Assembly (NCBI GenBank): GCA_018816865.1
Contig: JAHIUW010000034.1
Location: 1-64,000 of the forward strand
DNA: 64,000 nt
Reading direction: 5' to 3'
From: Pseudomonadota bacterium
Lineage (GTDB): Bacteria > Desulfobacterota > Desulfovibrionia > Desulfovibrionales > Desulfovibrionaceae
The position numbers and the translations under genes are program-made. Below the pieces are notes generated by a model, which was given only the letters and a program-made list of their open reading frames with translations, ran no database searches and was not told the origin of the DNA. This document shows positions 1 to 8,487 of the stretch, in pieces (within the stretch, counting starts at the first letter, position 1; every line of letters begins with the position of its first letter).

Positions 1-90
1 ATGAACGGCAGGACGCCGAACCAAGCCTTCTTGGACGGTCTGCCCAAAGATGAAAAGACCAAGGAAAAGGCAGCCAAAAACGCTGCCTAA
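1..90 (+). CDS. C-terminal end of a transposase (IS481-like integrase-core type), cut by the window edge
   Basis: The window opens inside an open frame that ends with TAA at 88-90. The 29 visible residues contain the stretch NGRTPNQAFLDGL, which resembles the extreme C-terminus of IS481-type DDE transposases (GRTPxQAF), followed by a Lys/Glu/Ala-rich tail. The ATG at position 1 is only an internal Met. Nothing of the catalytic core is visible, so it cannot be said whether the element is complete. No terminal inverted repeat was recognised after it; dispersed repeats follow. Family assignment rests on this short motif alone. Confidence 0.5.
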   Translation: MNGRTPNQAFLDGLPKDEKTKEKAAKNAA

Positions 91-156
91 AAATCACCCC
101 GCCAAGGGCGGCAGTGTCAGGTAAATACTATCTCTGTACACATTTACAGTAGCTTT

Positions 157-322
157 GGTGTTGAAAACCGCGCGTCTGCGGCGTTAAGTGAATCGTTAGC
201 GAGTATACGAGCTTACAATTCACTTACACCTTAGGTGTGTTTCACGAAAACTGGCTACTCACGTATGTCTTATACGCATCGAATCCGGTTTCAACTCCCG
301 CCTTGCATCCGCACGCTTTTGA
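157..322. repeat. Dispersed hairpin repeat, family A, long form (copy A1)
   Basis: The copy starts with the family motif GGTGTTGAAAA and CTGCGGCGTTAAGTGAATCG, then TTAGCGAGT and CGAGCTTACAA. It ends with the CGCCTTGCATCCG motif. An insert of roughly 50 nt separates GCGGCGTT from the variable arms; the same insert occurs in copies A2 and A7. The arms (GAAAACTGG and CCGGTTTC) pair only imperfectly. It lies in tandem with A2. Confidence 0.7.
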
Positions 323-336
323 TCCGTTTTTGTTTT

Positions 337-506
337 GGTGTTGAAAAACGCACTTCTGCGGCGTTAAGTGAATCGTTAGCGAGTCTTCGAGCTTACAAGA
401 CCTTCGACCTTAGTGTATTTCAAAAAGACCAAGCCCACGCGTATGTTTTGATACGCGTGGGCTTGGTCTTTTCATTTGTCGCGCATCCACACCTTTTTGA
501 GCAGCC
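337..506. repeat. Dispersed hairpin repeat, family A, long form (copy A2) with a 21-bp perfect stem
   Basis: The same framework as copy A1 follows directly. The variable arms form a perfect 21-bp inverted repeat, 423-443 against 452-472, around an 8-nt loop. The copy closes with CCTTTTTGAGCAGCC, the other end of the element. A stem this long and exact is unlikely to be chance. Its arm sequence differs from every other copy while still pairing. Confidence 0.8.
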
Positions 507-834
507 TTTGGGAGGGGAGCTGTAAAAAAATAAATGTGATTCGAACAATGACTCTAGTTGATTAAGTCTATTTCTAAACATATCTGAGTAATAGTCAGCG
601 CCACATCGCTACGTGGTTATCAAAGCCTCTCGGAGAGTCTTGCTCACGTGGATGAGGTAATCATGTTCTCTGTTAGGGCTGGATTCTGAATGCATGACAC
701 AATCATTTAAATCATTTCCCTTTATAACTTGCATAGGGAACATGTTTTAGATTATCATAGAATTGTTTGCTTTGATTCATAAAATAAAGAATCTGGTCGA
801 GCACGTTGGTGATTTGTATGAGGGGGAGTCACTG
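507..834. other. AT-rich non-coding stretch between repeats and an orphan gene
   Basis: No convincing coding frame, tRNA or terminator was seen. The DNA is clearly more AT-rich than most of the window and presumably carries the promoter of the gene starting at 835, but no clear -35/-10 pair stands out. Confidence 0.5.
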
Positions 835-1476
835 ATGGATTTTAAGCAGGAATCAAGTTATCTTGTAATCAAGAATTACAGTGATTTAGTGTGTGCTGTC
901 TTTGGTGGCTATGTCTTTGCCGCGCTCCTTTTGTTGCTCGTGTTTATGTGGCCCATGGGCATGTTTGCTCATGGGATGTGGATATTGATTTTAGCTTCAG
1001 TTTTTATCCTTTTTTGCATTTGGTTTTGCCTGCGCGATCTCGTGCAGAAGAGGCCTCGTGTGATCAGGTTCGGTCTGACTACCGACATTGTCCGCGGGGA
1101 AAATTCATACGATATTTGCTCTTTTGATGAATTCAGTCATTTCATCATGGATCATGATTCGTTCATTCCTTCCCAAGGAGGGTGCATCCGGCAGTGGAAG
1201 GAGGATCGTAATTTCGACATTGTCATTTTTGAACGGCAGATTCTGAAGCGAAGCAGAATCGTGGAATGGGTCAGAAGGGGAGTGAATGCCACCATGAAGA
1301 AATTGGTGCGAGGGGATTCATTCAACTGTTGCGGATTTGTTTTGAAAGGAAAATGCATCTTTAATCTGCTGATAATGAACGAAAAAGAGTATGAAGATTT
1401 GAAGCGTCTGATGCTCGATAAGGGGGTACCCACCTACAGGGTGGATGAATCGCGGCGCGTTCTGAAATGCAACTGA
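835..1476 (+). CDS. Hypothetical membrane protein, AT-rich orphan
   Basis: 213 residues, not recognised. Two adjacent hydrophobic stretches early in the protein (about residues 23-41 and 46-66) suggest a membrane hairpin. The rest is a soluble, charged domain of about 140 residues rich in Lys, Arg and Asp. The ATG at 835 was chosen because a purine-rich AGGGGGAG lies just upstream; a TTG at 763 would add 24 residues. Base composition is clearly lower in GC than neighbouring operons, and the gene sits between a transposase remnant and dispersed repeats, which suggests acquired DNA. A membrane-anchored enzyme or sensor is possible but nothing shows which. Confidence 0.6.
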   Translation: MDFKQESSYLVIKNYSDLVCAVFGGYVFAALLLLLVFMWPMGMFAHGMWILILASVFILFCIWFCLRDLVQKRPRVIRFGLTTDIVRGENSYDICSFDEFSHFIMDHDSFIPSQGGCIRQWKEDRNFDIVIFERQILKRSRIVEWVRRGVNATMKKLVRGDSFNCCGFVLKGKCIFNLLIMNEKEYEDLKRLMLDKGVPTYRVDESRRVLKCN

Positions 1477-1739
1477 TTGATCCCGTACGACCAACCGATC
1501 CAACTTTCGGCCTGTTCTCATCCCCCCGGCATAGCGGGTTTGCTCGTCAGTAGACGTTGCTTCCTGGCTATTCGAATCAGCTCCATTTCGATTTGCCATG
1601 GTCACTTGAATTCCGCTTCACCTGATCGGGCCACGAGTCACAGCGAGTGCGGACCTTGGCCACCCTAAGCAAATGACGGGGCCCGCCATCATCTTTAGGT
1701 CATTGCCCACTCTGGTCCCACTTATCCATCCAGCCTTTG

Positions 1740-2045
1740 ACGTTCGCATCGACACCCCATCTCCTCGGGGCATCGGGTCGCGAGGCGGGCGGACCATGGC
1801 CGCCCGGGCGATGCGGCCAGCCCCGGCAATGAGCCTTTCAACACCCCGCTCCAGTACGGGCGAAACCCTTGCCCTGTATGGTTTGATAAGCCGCTAGCTA
1901 TCACTGCAAGGGGGGAGGGTGGCGTCCAGAGGAGGTTCCGGGGGGAAAGGGAGCCTTGCGACCGTCCTCCCACACCTCCTCTGGTCCCAGCGAAGCTGGA
2001 CGCCTGGATTCAATCCCCCTATCGCCCATCCGCGCAGGCGGTCCC
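1740..2045 (+). repeat. Dispersed repeat, family B (copy B1)
   Basis: Composite element of about 300 bp. Its left part has a short stem (GGGCGG and CCGCCC around ACCATGG). The middle has the motif CTGTATGGTTTGATAAGCCG. The right part has an 11-bp perfect inverted repeat, CCAGAGGAGGT at 1926-1936 and ACCTCCTCTGG at 1974-1984, enclosing a G-rich then C-rich tract. It closes with TCCGCGCAGGCGG. Related copies lie near 6.3, 11.0, 16.4, 16.8, 24.8 and 26.1 kb. The preceding 1477-1739 holds nothing recognisable. Confidence 0.75.
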
Positions 2046-2128
2046 ATCAACATATTACATCCAATGTCTGCAACCTTAATCGTTCCCCGGCATTGCCCGC
2101 ATCCTGTTCTTTCTGCTATGTTTCTAGC

Positions 2129-3076
2129 ATGGAAAAAATACGTATCGGCATCGCCTCCTGTCTGCTGGGCAATGAGGTGCGCTGGAACGGCGGGCATAAG
2201 CTGGACCGTTTCCTGCGCGATGAGTTGGGACCCTATGTCGACTGGGTGCCGGTTTGCCCCGAGGTGGAGTGCGGGATGTCCATCCCGCGCGAGACCGTGC
2301 ACCTTGTGGGTGATCCCGCCCAGCCTCGGCTAGTGGGCACCAGGGGCGGCAAGGACTGGACCTCCACCATGCAGGCCTGGGGCCAGCGTCGCCTTGCCCA
2401 ACTGGAAGGCGAAGACCTTTGCGGCTACGTCTTCAAGCACGGTTCCCCGTCCAGCGGGATGCGCGGCATCAAGGTCTGGCAGGAGTCGGGCCAGCCCCTG
2501 TATTCCGGCACGGGCCTCTGGGCCCTCCAAGTCATGGAGCATTTCCCGAGCCTGCCGTTTGAGGATGACGGCCGTCTGCACGACGCGGGCATCCGCGAGA
2601 ATTTCATCATCCGCGTCTTCACCCTCAAGCGCTGGCGCCAGATGCTCGCCGCCGGGCCAACGCGCGGAACCCTGGTGGACTTCCACACCCGGCACAAGCT
2701 GCTGCTACGCGTGCATAGCGAGCCTTTGTATCGAGACCTGGGCAGGCTTGTGGCCCATGCGGCCGAGCGTGATCTGGACGAGGTGCTGAACGACTATTTT
2801 CAGCTGCTGACCAAGGCCTTGACCACCCGCACCACGGTCAAGAAGAACGTCAACGCCCTGACGCATTGCGTGGGTCATTTCAAGCAGCAACTCAGCGCTG
2901 ACGAGAAGCAGGAACTGCTGGAGGTCATCGGCCATTATCACCAGGGCCTGACCCCGCTCATCGTGCCCCTGACGCTCATCAATCATTATGTGCGCAAGTA
3001 CCAAGAACCTTATCTGGCCGGGCAGTGGTATCTCAATCCGCATCCCATTGAACTCAAGCTGAGAAACCATGTCTGA
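2129..3076 (+). CDS. DUF523-DUF1722 protein (YbbK/YbgA-type fusion)
   Basis: 315 residues. The N-terminal half is DUF523, with the typical IASCLLG start and the cysteine-containing VCPEVECG segment. The C-terminal half is DUF1722 (YbgA-like), roughly residues 190-310, including DFHTRHKLLLRVHS. In E. coli ybgA is adjacent to the photolyase gene phr, and here a photolyase lies two genes downstream in the same overlapping operon, so a role connected with photoreactivation is plausible but unproven. The ATG at 2129 fits the DUF523 start; the frame stays open further upstream through repeat DNA, which is not coding. It overlaps the next gene by 8 nt. Biochemical function is unknown. Confidence 0.88.
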   Translation: MEKIRIGIASCLLGNEVRWNGGHKLDRFLRDELGPYVDWVPVCPEVECGMSIPRETVHLVGDPAQPRLVGTRGGKDWTSTMQAWGQRRLAQLEGEDLCGYVFKHGSPSSGMRGIKVWQESGQPLYSGTGLWALQVMEHFPSLPFEDDGRLHDAGIRENFIIRVFTLKRWRQMLAAGPTRGTLVDFHTRHKLLLRVHSEPLYRDLGRLVAHAAERDLDEVLNDYFQLLTKALTTRTTVKKNVNALTHCVGHFKQQLSADEKQELLEVIGHYHQGLTPLIVPLTLINHYVRKYQEPYLAGQWYLNPHPIELKLRNHV

Positions 3077-4721
3077 AAGACGAGCAACGCAGGAAACAAC
3101 GGGGCTGCCCGGACCTGATTTCGAGGCTGGGGCTGAACCCGGGCTCGGGCCGGAGACCAAGCAGCTGGCGGAGCCCTTGTCCAAGGAGGGCGCGACCATC
3201 GCCGTGCTCGGGGCCACGGGTTACGTGGGCGGGCGGCTGGTGCCCGCGTTGCTGGCCAAGGGCTGGCGAGTGCGCGCCGTGGGGCGCAGCGCCACCAAGC
3301 TGCACTGCCGCTCCTGGGGCCACCACGAACATCTTGAAGTCGCGCGGGCCGACGTGATGGACACGGACGCTCTTGAGCGGGCGTTCACGGGCTGCACGGT
3401 CGTCTACTATCTGGTGCATTCCATGACCTCCAAGAGCGGCGACTACGCCGATCTTGACCGCCGGGCCGCCGTGAATATGGCTCAGGCCGCCGAGCGGGCC
3501 GGGGTGCAGCGGATCATCTACCTGGGGGGCATGACTTCCGAGGACCCCAACCTCTCCGAGCATCTGCGCTCGCGCGCCGAGGTGGCCGACCTGCTCCGGG
3601 AAGGGGCTGTGCCCGTGACCGTGCTCCGTGCCGCCATCATTCTGGGGTCGGGCAGCGCCTCCTTCGAACTGATCCGCTATCTGGTGGACCGGCTGCCTCT
3701 GATGCTGACGCCCAAATGGGTGCGCACCGAGTCCCAGCCCATCAGCATCCGCGATGTGCTGGGCTATCTGGCGGGTTGTCTGGAGCACCCCGAAACCGCT
3801 GGGCAGAAGTACGACATCGGCGGTCCGTTCATCGAGACCTACGATAATCTGTTCCAGATCTACGCCGAGGAGGCCGGACTGCGCAGGCGCTGGATTATTC
3901 CGGTGCCCTTGCTGACTCCCTGGCTCAGCTCCCACTGGTTGGGACTGGTCTCGCCCATCCCCGTCTCCCTGGCCAAGCCACTGATTTTGGGCCTGCGCAA
4001 CCGCGCCGTGTGTCATGATTATCGCATCCGCGAGATCATGCCCCGCGAGTTGGTGGACTGCCGCACGGCCATCCGACGAGCCCTGCAAAAGGTGCAGCAG
4101 CAGGTGGTGGACACCTCCTGGACCGATGCCGGGCCCCTGAATCCCCCCGAATGGGCCGTGCCTGGCGATGCACCCTATGCCGGGGGCATGGTGCTCTCGG
4201 ATTCCTACCGCGTGCGCCTGGAAGGCTGCCCGGAGCAGCTCTGGGATAGGGTCGCGGCCATCGGCGGGGACACGGGCTGGTATTACGGGAACAGGCTCTG
4301 GAGGCTGCGTGGGTGGATCGATACCCTGCTGGGCGGGGTGGGGCTGCGCCGGGGCAGGCGGGCCACCAAGGCCCTTGCCGTGGGTGACGCCCTGGACTTC
4401 TGGCGCGTGCTGGATGTGGTGCCGCCCGAGCGGCTGCTGCTCCAGGCCGAGATGAAGCTGCCCGGCGAGGCCCTGCTGGAATTCACCATGACCCAGATGG
4501 GTACCGGGCACAGCGAACTCACGGTCACGGCCAAGTTCTTGCCGCGCGGCGTGGCCGGGGTGTTGTACTGGTGGGGGGTCTACCCGCTGCACGGCCTGGT
4601 CTTCCGAGGCATGATCGGCAATATCGCCCGCAACACCGGCTGCACCATCCTGGATGGTCCCAGTCCCGTGCCTCCCCTGGCTGTGAAATGCCGCCTGGAG
4701 CCTCCGGAGAACTCCTCGTGA
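3069..4721 (+). CDS. SDR-family NAD(P)-binding protein fused to DUF2867
   Basis: 550 residues. Residues about 42-350 form an atypical short-chain dehydrogenase/NmrA-like Rossmann domain with the nucleotide-binding motif GATGYVGGRL near residue 50 and a YYLVHSM segment. The last 170 residues resemble DUF2867 (a START/polyketide-cyclase-like fold). Such fusions are usually annotated as NAD(P)H-binding proteins of unknown substrate. The first 40 residues are low-complexity and poorly conserved in character, so a later start is possible. It overlaps the upstream gene by 8 nt and the photolyase by 4 nt (GTGA), indicating translational coupling. Confidence 0.85.
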   Translation: MSERRATQETTGLPGPDFEAGAEPGLGPETKQLAEPLSKEGATIAVLGATGYVGGRLVPALLAKGWRVRAVGRSATKLHCRSWGHHEHLEVARADVMDTDALERAFTGCTVVYYLVHSMTSKSGDYADLDRRAAVNMAQAAERAGVQRIIYLGGMTSEDPNLSEHLRSRAEVADLLREGAVPVTVLRAAIILGSGSASFELIRYLVDRLPLMLTPKWVRTESQPISIRDVLGYLAGCLEHPETAGQKYDIGGPFIETYDNLFQIYAEEAGLRRRWIIPVPLLTPWLSSHWLGLVSPIPVSLAKPLILGLRNRAVCHDYRIREIMPRELVDCRTAIRRALQKVQQQVVDTSWTDAGPLNPPEWAVPGDAPYAGGMVLSDSYRVRLEGCPEQLWDRVAAIGGDTGWYYGNRLWRLRGWIDTLLGGVGLRRGRRATKALAVGDALDFWRVLDVVPPERLLLQAEMKLPGEALLEFTMTQMGTGHSELTVTAKFLPRGVAGVLYWWGVYPLHGLVFRGMIGNIARNTGCTILDGPSPVPPLAVKCRLEPPENSS

Positions 4722-6055
4722 GCATCAACCCGTCCCGGGCGCGAATTCTGCGTCAGGGGGTCGATTCCGGCGGTCCGGTGGTCTACTGGATGAGCCGCGA
4801 CCAGCGAGTGCACGACAACTGGGCCCTGATCCAGGCCCGCGAGCTGGCGGGGGCCTCGCGGCCCCTGGTGGTGGTCTTCTGTCTGGTGCCGTCCTACCCG
4901 GGTGCGACCCTGCGCCACTACGATTTCATGCTCCGGGGCCTGGAACAGACCGCCCGCGATCTCCGTGGGCTGAAGATTCCCTTTGTCCTGCTCTCAGGCG
5001 ACCCGGCGCAGGAGCTTCCGACTTTCTGCGCCGGGATTGGCACTGGGCTGTTGCTCACGGACTTCGACCCTCTGCGGGTGAAGCGCTACTGGCAGGACGC
5101 CGTGGCCCGGGCGTTGGACATTCCCCTGCTCCAGGTGGATGCCCACAATGTGGTGCCCGCCTGGGTGGCCTCGGACAAGCAGGAATACGCGGCGCGCACC
5201 CTGCGCCCCAAGATTCACCGCCTGCTGCCTGAATATCTGGAGGACTTCCCGGAGCTTGAGCCGGGCGCGACATCCCTGGATATTGCGCCGCCGGACTGGG
5301 GGGCGGCGCGGGCCTCGCTGGGCGTGGACGAGGGCGTCGGGCCCGTGGACTTGCCGTCGGGTGAAAGTCCCGGCCTGCAAGGGCTGGTAACCTTTCTGGA
5401 GGAGCGTCTGCCGCGCTATGCCGAACAGGGCAACGATCCTAACGCCGAAGCCGTGTCCGGGTTGTCGGCCTATCTGCACTTCGGGCAGCTCAGCGCCCAG
5501 CGTGTGGCCCTGGAGGTGGCACGGCGCGGGCATGACGAGAACGCCGAGGCCTTTCTGGAGCAGCTGGTGGTGCGCCGCGAGCTCTGCGACAACTTCTGCC
5601 TCTACAATCCGCGCTACGACAGACTGGCCGCCGCGCCCGACTGGGCCCAAAAGACCCTAGATGAGCATCGGGACGACCTGCGGCCCTACCTCTACAGCTC
5701 CCAGCAGTTCGAGCGCGCCGAGACCCATTCCGCCCTCTGGAACGCCGCGCAGCGGCAGATGGTGACCACGGGTTTCATGCACGGCTATATGCGCATGTTC
5801 TGGGCCAAGAAGATCCTGGAATGGTCGGCCAGTCCGGAACAGGCGCTGAAGATCGCCCTGACCCTCAACGACCGCTATCAACTGGATGGCCGTGATCCCA
5901 ATGGCTACGTGGGCGTGCTCTGGTCCATGGCAGGTATCCACGACCGTCCCTGGAAGGAGCGCCCCGTGTACGGCAAGGTGCGTTACATGAACGAGAATGG
6001 GTGTCGGCGGAAGTTCAACGTGCAGCAATATATCGATAAATATGGCATGATTTAG
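4718..6055 (+). CDS. phrB: Deoxyribodipyrimidine photolyase, class II
   Basis: 445 residues, the usual size for class II CPD photolyases. These FAD enzymes split UV-induced cyclobutane pyrimidine dimers with blue light. The N-terminal part has the photolyase alpha/beta start (VVYWMSRDQRVHDNWAL). The C-terminal FAD-binding part has the class II signatures GFMHGYMRMFWAKKILEW, LNDRYQLDGRDPNGY and DRPWKERPVYGKVRYM. A GTG start at 4718 overlaps the stop of the SDR gene, with a GGAG about 10 nt upstream. A G/C-rich double hairpin (family C repeat) follows the stop and may end the operon. Presence in a presumed sulfate reducer suggests exposure to light or shallow habitats. Confidence 0.93.
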   Translation: MSINPSRARILRQGVDSGGPVVYWMSRDQRVHDNWALIQARELAGASRPLVVVFCLVPSYPGATLRHYDFMLRGLEQTARDLRGLKIPFVLLSGDPAQELPTFCAGIGTGLLLTDFDPLRVKRYWQDAVARALDIPLLQVDAHNVVPAWVASDKQEYAARTLRPKIHRLLPEYLEDFPELEPGATSLDIAPPDWGAARASLGVDEGVGPVDLPSGESPGLQGLVTFLEERLPRYAEQGNDPNAEAVSGLSAYLHFGQLSAQRVALEVARRGHDENAEAFLEQLVVRRELCDNFCLYNPRYDRLAAAPDWAQKTLDEHRDDLRPYLYSSQQFERAETHSALWNAAQRQMVTTGFMHGYMRMFWAKKILEWSASPEQALKIALTLNDRYQLDGRDPNGYVGVLWSMAGIHDRPWKERPVYGKVRYMNENGCRRKFNVQQYIDKYGMI

Positions 6056-6065
6056 GGACCAAGGT

Positions 6066-6195
6066 TCTTCATTCTGGGGGGCGCTGCCCCCAGACCCCCG
6101 GCAAAGGGGATCATCCCCTTTGCAATCTCGACATTGAATCCCTTTCTCTCCGTGCCTCCGGTCCGGGCTTCGCCCTCCCTGCGGTAGTCTAGAGA
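6066..6195 (+). repeat. Family C repeat: double G/C hairpin just after the photolyase stop
   Basis: Ten bases after the photolyase stop come two stem-loops, TGGGGGC/GCCCCCA and AAGGGGATCATCCCCTT. A tail follows with the motif GGTCCGGGCTTCGCCCTCCCTGCGG. The same unit occurs in inverted orientation directly after sfsA (11262-11376). Position and structure suggest a transcription end or RNA-stability element. There is no strong U run. Confidence 0.65.
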
Positions 6196-6280
6196 TCAGA
6201 CTTCTTGCACCTTGCCTTCGCTTTGTCCCCTAGGGGCCATGATTTTACCTTACACGCCTCCAATCCTACTCTATTCAACG

Positions 6281-6680
6281 GTATTCGACGTTCATACCGG
6301 CGTCCTACCTCGTCGGGCCATGAGCCGCGACAAGGGCGAACCATGTTCGCCCGACAGGAGGGGTGGGGCCCGCCTTCATGTGAGTTGTTCAGGAAGAAAG
6401 GTAAGGGCAAAACCCATATCCTATATGGCTTGATAAGCTGTCAGAATGAGCTGAAGGGGGGAGGGTGGAGTCCAGAGGAGGTTCCGGGGGGAAAGGGAGC
6501 GTCCGCGACCGTCCCCCCACACCACCTCTGGTCCCGCTGAAGGCGATCCGCTGGACTCAATACCTGTCAGGCGGTCCTTGAACTTTCTGGAAAGAGAGGG
6601 ACTGACTTACACAACTCCTCTGGTCCCAGCAAAGCTGGATGCCTGGGCTCTGGACTACCCCGTCATCCGCGCAGGCGGCC
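6281..6680 (+). repeat. Dispersed repeat, family B (copy B2, plus partial right end)
   Basis: Same order of parts as copy B1: stem GGGCGAA-CCATG-TTCGCCC, core CTATATGGCTTGATAAGCTG, then the G-rich/C-rich block with GTCCAGAGGAGGT, ending with CCGCGCAGGCGG. A second degenerate right end (CTCCTCTGGTCCCAGC) follows at about 6617-6651. The left stem differs from B1 at two paired positions (GG/CC replaced by AA/TT), so pairing is kept. Confidence 0.7.
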
Positions 6681-6746
6681 TAAAAACACAACGACACCCT
6701 CAACTCAATCGTCAGCAGTCCTCAAATCACACCAAACGGAGGAGAA

Positions 6747-7325
6747 TCAGGCTTCAACTTGTTCCTCTTCCCCACCGAAGAGCAAGCTGAAAGAGTCCGA
6801 CTCCAGGCCGTTAAACAGGTGACTGTATTGCGCCACGGCGGCATAGGGGTCCTTGGCGTAGGCCGCGGCGAAGTCCAGGTATTCCTTTCCGGCTTCCACC
6901 ATGGAGTCCAGGCCCGAGACCTTACGGAAATCGTTGGCCAGATCGGGCCGCTCTGCAAACAGCTGCTCGATTTGATCCTTTTGCGGGTGGTCACCTTTGA
7001 CCCGTATGTGGCCCTCGCCGTCCGAGGTCAGTTCCACGGGTGGGGTGGTGGAAATTCCGTTTTCAATGAAGAGAGCGCCCACATCGGATTGCAGCTTGTC
7101 CCGGGATCGTTTCAGACCGGCCTCAAAATCGTCCAGGGTGATCGCTTTGCCGGGGGTATAATCCACCCCGAGATCAGCGAAGAAGCTGGACATCAACCGG
7201 CCCGCATCCGAGAAGTTGGCGCTGTCTCCAGATTGAGCGGGCTGGGAGGCAGAGATGTTTTTCTTTTGGGTCTGGGCCGGTTCGATGGCCTGGGTGGGGT
7301 ACCCGGCCTGTACGGATTGGATCAT
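6747..7325 (-). CDS. Hypothetical protein
   Basis: 192 residues, hydrophilic and acidic, without signal peptide or membrane segment. The first 45 residues are Gln/Ala/Ser-rich and look disordered; the rest looks mostly helical, with segments such as GKEYLDFAAAYAKDPYAAVAQYSHLF near the C-terminus. The ATG at 7325 is preceded by GGGAG at good spacing. An open frame extends further upstream to 7604, but that part overlaps rlmB and has no coding character. It lies downstream of rlmB on the same strand with about 220 nt between. Family not recognised. Confidence 0.6.
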   Translation of the reverse strand: MIQSVQAGYPTQAIEPAQTQKKNISASQPAQSGDSANFSDAGRLMSSFFADLGVDYTPGKAITLDDFEAGLKRSRDKLQSDVGALFIENGISTTPPVELTSDGEGHIRVKGDHPQKDQIEQLFAERPDLANDFRKVSGLDSMVEAGKEYLDFAAAYAKDPYAAVAQYSHLFNGLESDSFSLLFGGEEEQVEA

Positions 7326-7545
7326 GCTATTCTCCCGGAAAAGACTGTGGCGGAACAATATTCCCGGTGTAGAACAGAGCAAGATCGATGCCAAAAAACC
7401 GGCGATAAGATATGTAGAGTATGATGTCGCGCAACGGTCTCCGTTGGGTTTCGCTGCGGCGGTTCGGGGCACAGTGGGCTTGACGCCAACATCCGGACCC
7501 GGACTATCAGGCCATAACCCGCCTAGCCTTTCTGCGTATCCAGTC

Positions 7546-8307
7546 TTAGCCCATCCTGAGTCGTGCGAACTCGGCCAGGACAATGGCCCCGGCCTGGGCA
7601 ACATTCAATGAATCAAAGGGTCTGGCCAAGGGGATGGTCACAAGCTGGGTGGCGCGCTTCAAGACATTGGGGCGTACGCCCTTTTCCTCGTTGCCCAGGA
7701 CCAGGATCGCCGGTGTTGACAACCGGGCCTCATACATGTTGGTTGCTGTGGGACCGAGACCGGTGGCGTAAACGTTGAAACCCTGGTCCTGGCATTGGTC
7801 CAAGGCGCGCGCCAGATTCACGACCTTGGCCACGGGCAGCTTGGCCAGCGCCCCGGCGCTGGACTTGTGCGCGGCCGCACCCAGATAGGCGGTGCGGTCC
7901 TTGGGCACGAGCAGCCCCGCTCCGCCCAAGGCGTACAGGGTTCTCGCCAGGGTTCCGACGTTGCCGGGGTCCTGCACCTGGTCCAGGGCCACGATGATCG
8001 GCAGGGGCGCGTCCAGGGCCTGTTCCAGCAGGGTCTCCAGGTCAACGAAATCCTGGGGTGCGATGCGTGCCACCACGCCCTGGCTGTTGCCGGAATAGAG
8101 CTTGTCCAGTTCCTGGCGGGGGATGGTCCGAAAGCGGATGTTCGCGATCTTGCAGCGTTCGACAATGGCGGCAATCTCCTTGCCGTGCCCACCCTGCTGC
8201 AGGAAAATGGTGTCGATCCTTTCGGGGGAGGCATCGATCAATTCCAGGACCGGCTTGCGCCCGGGTACGATGGCCTGTGGATCTTCTTTTTTGTCGCGAT
8301 GTTTCAT
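7546..8307 (-). CDS. rlmB: 23S rRNA 2'-O-ribose methyltransferase, SpoU/TrmH family (RlmB-like)
   Basis: 253 residues: an N-terminal substrate-binding domain (residues 1-90, with GVVARIAP) and a C-terminal SPOUT knot domain. The three SpoU motifs are visible: LDQVQDPGNVGTLART, VLGNEEKGVR and IPLARPFDSLNVAQAGAIVL. Members transfer a methyl group from S-adenosylmethionine to a ribose 2'-OH; RlmB modifies G2251 of 23S rRNA. Length and the N-terminal domain favour RlmB over the shorter TrmH or TrmL, but exact target specificity cannot be read from sequence. Confidence 0.88.
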   Translation of the reverse strand: MKHRDKKEDPQAIVPGRKPVLELIDASPERIDTIFLQQGGHGKEIAAIVERCKIANIRFRTIPRQELDKLYSGNSQGVVARIAPQDFVDLETLLEQALDAPLPIIVALDQVQDPGNVGTLARTLYALGGAGLLVPKDRTAYLGAAAHKSSAGALAKLPVAKVVNLARALDQCQDQGFNVYATGLGPTATNMYEARLSTPAILVLGNEEKGVRPNVLKRATQLVTIPLARPFDSLNVAQAGAIVLAEFARLRMG

Positions 8308-8487
8308 AATATACCAAGATCCTTGTTTATTCAGTTATTGATCCGGCGAAAATCCAACCTGGGAATCATTGAAAGAGTAAGATTCTCTTGACGAAAGCTA
8401 AATATTTTTTAGATAGAAGCTAGAGTTACAGTGCGACAATGGGGTCTTTTTCGCCCCGTTCGCCTCACACATACACATGGAATGGGC

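Noticed and set aside
157-506. Tandem repeats at the left end considered as a CRISPR array
   Set aside because: Only two units of about 170 bp with internal palindromes, no 25-40 bp repeat-spacer periodicity and no cas genes.
7326-7604. N-terminal extension of the hypothetical protein at 6747-7325
   Set aside because: It overlaps the end of rlmB, has a Pro/Ser-rich translation without coding character, and the ATG at 7325 has a well-placed GGGAG.
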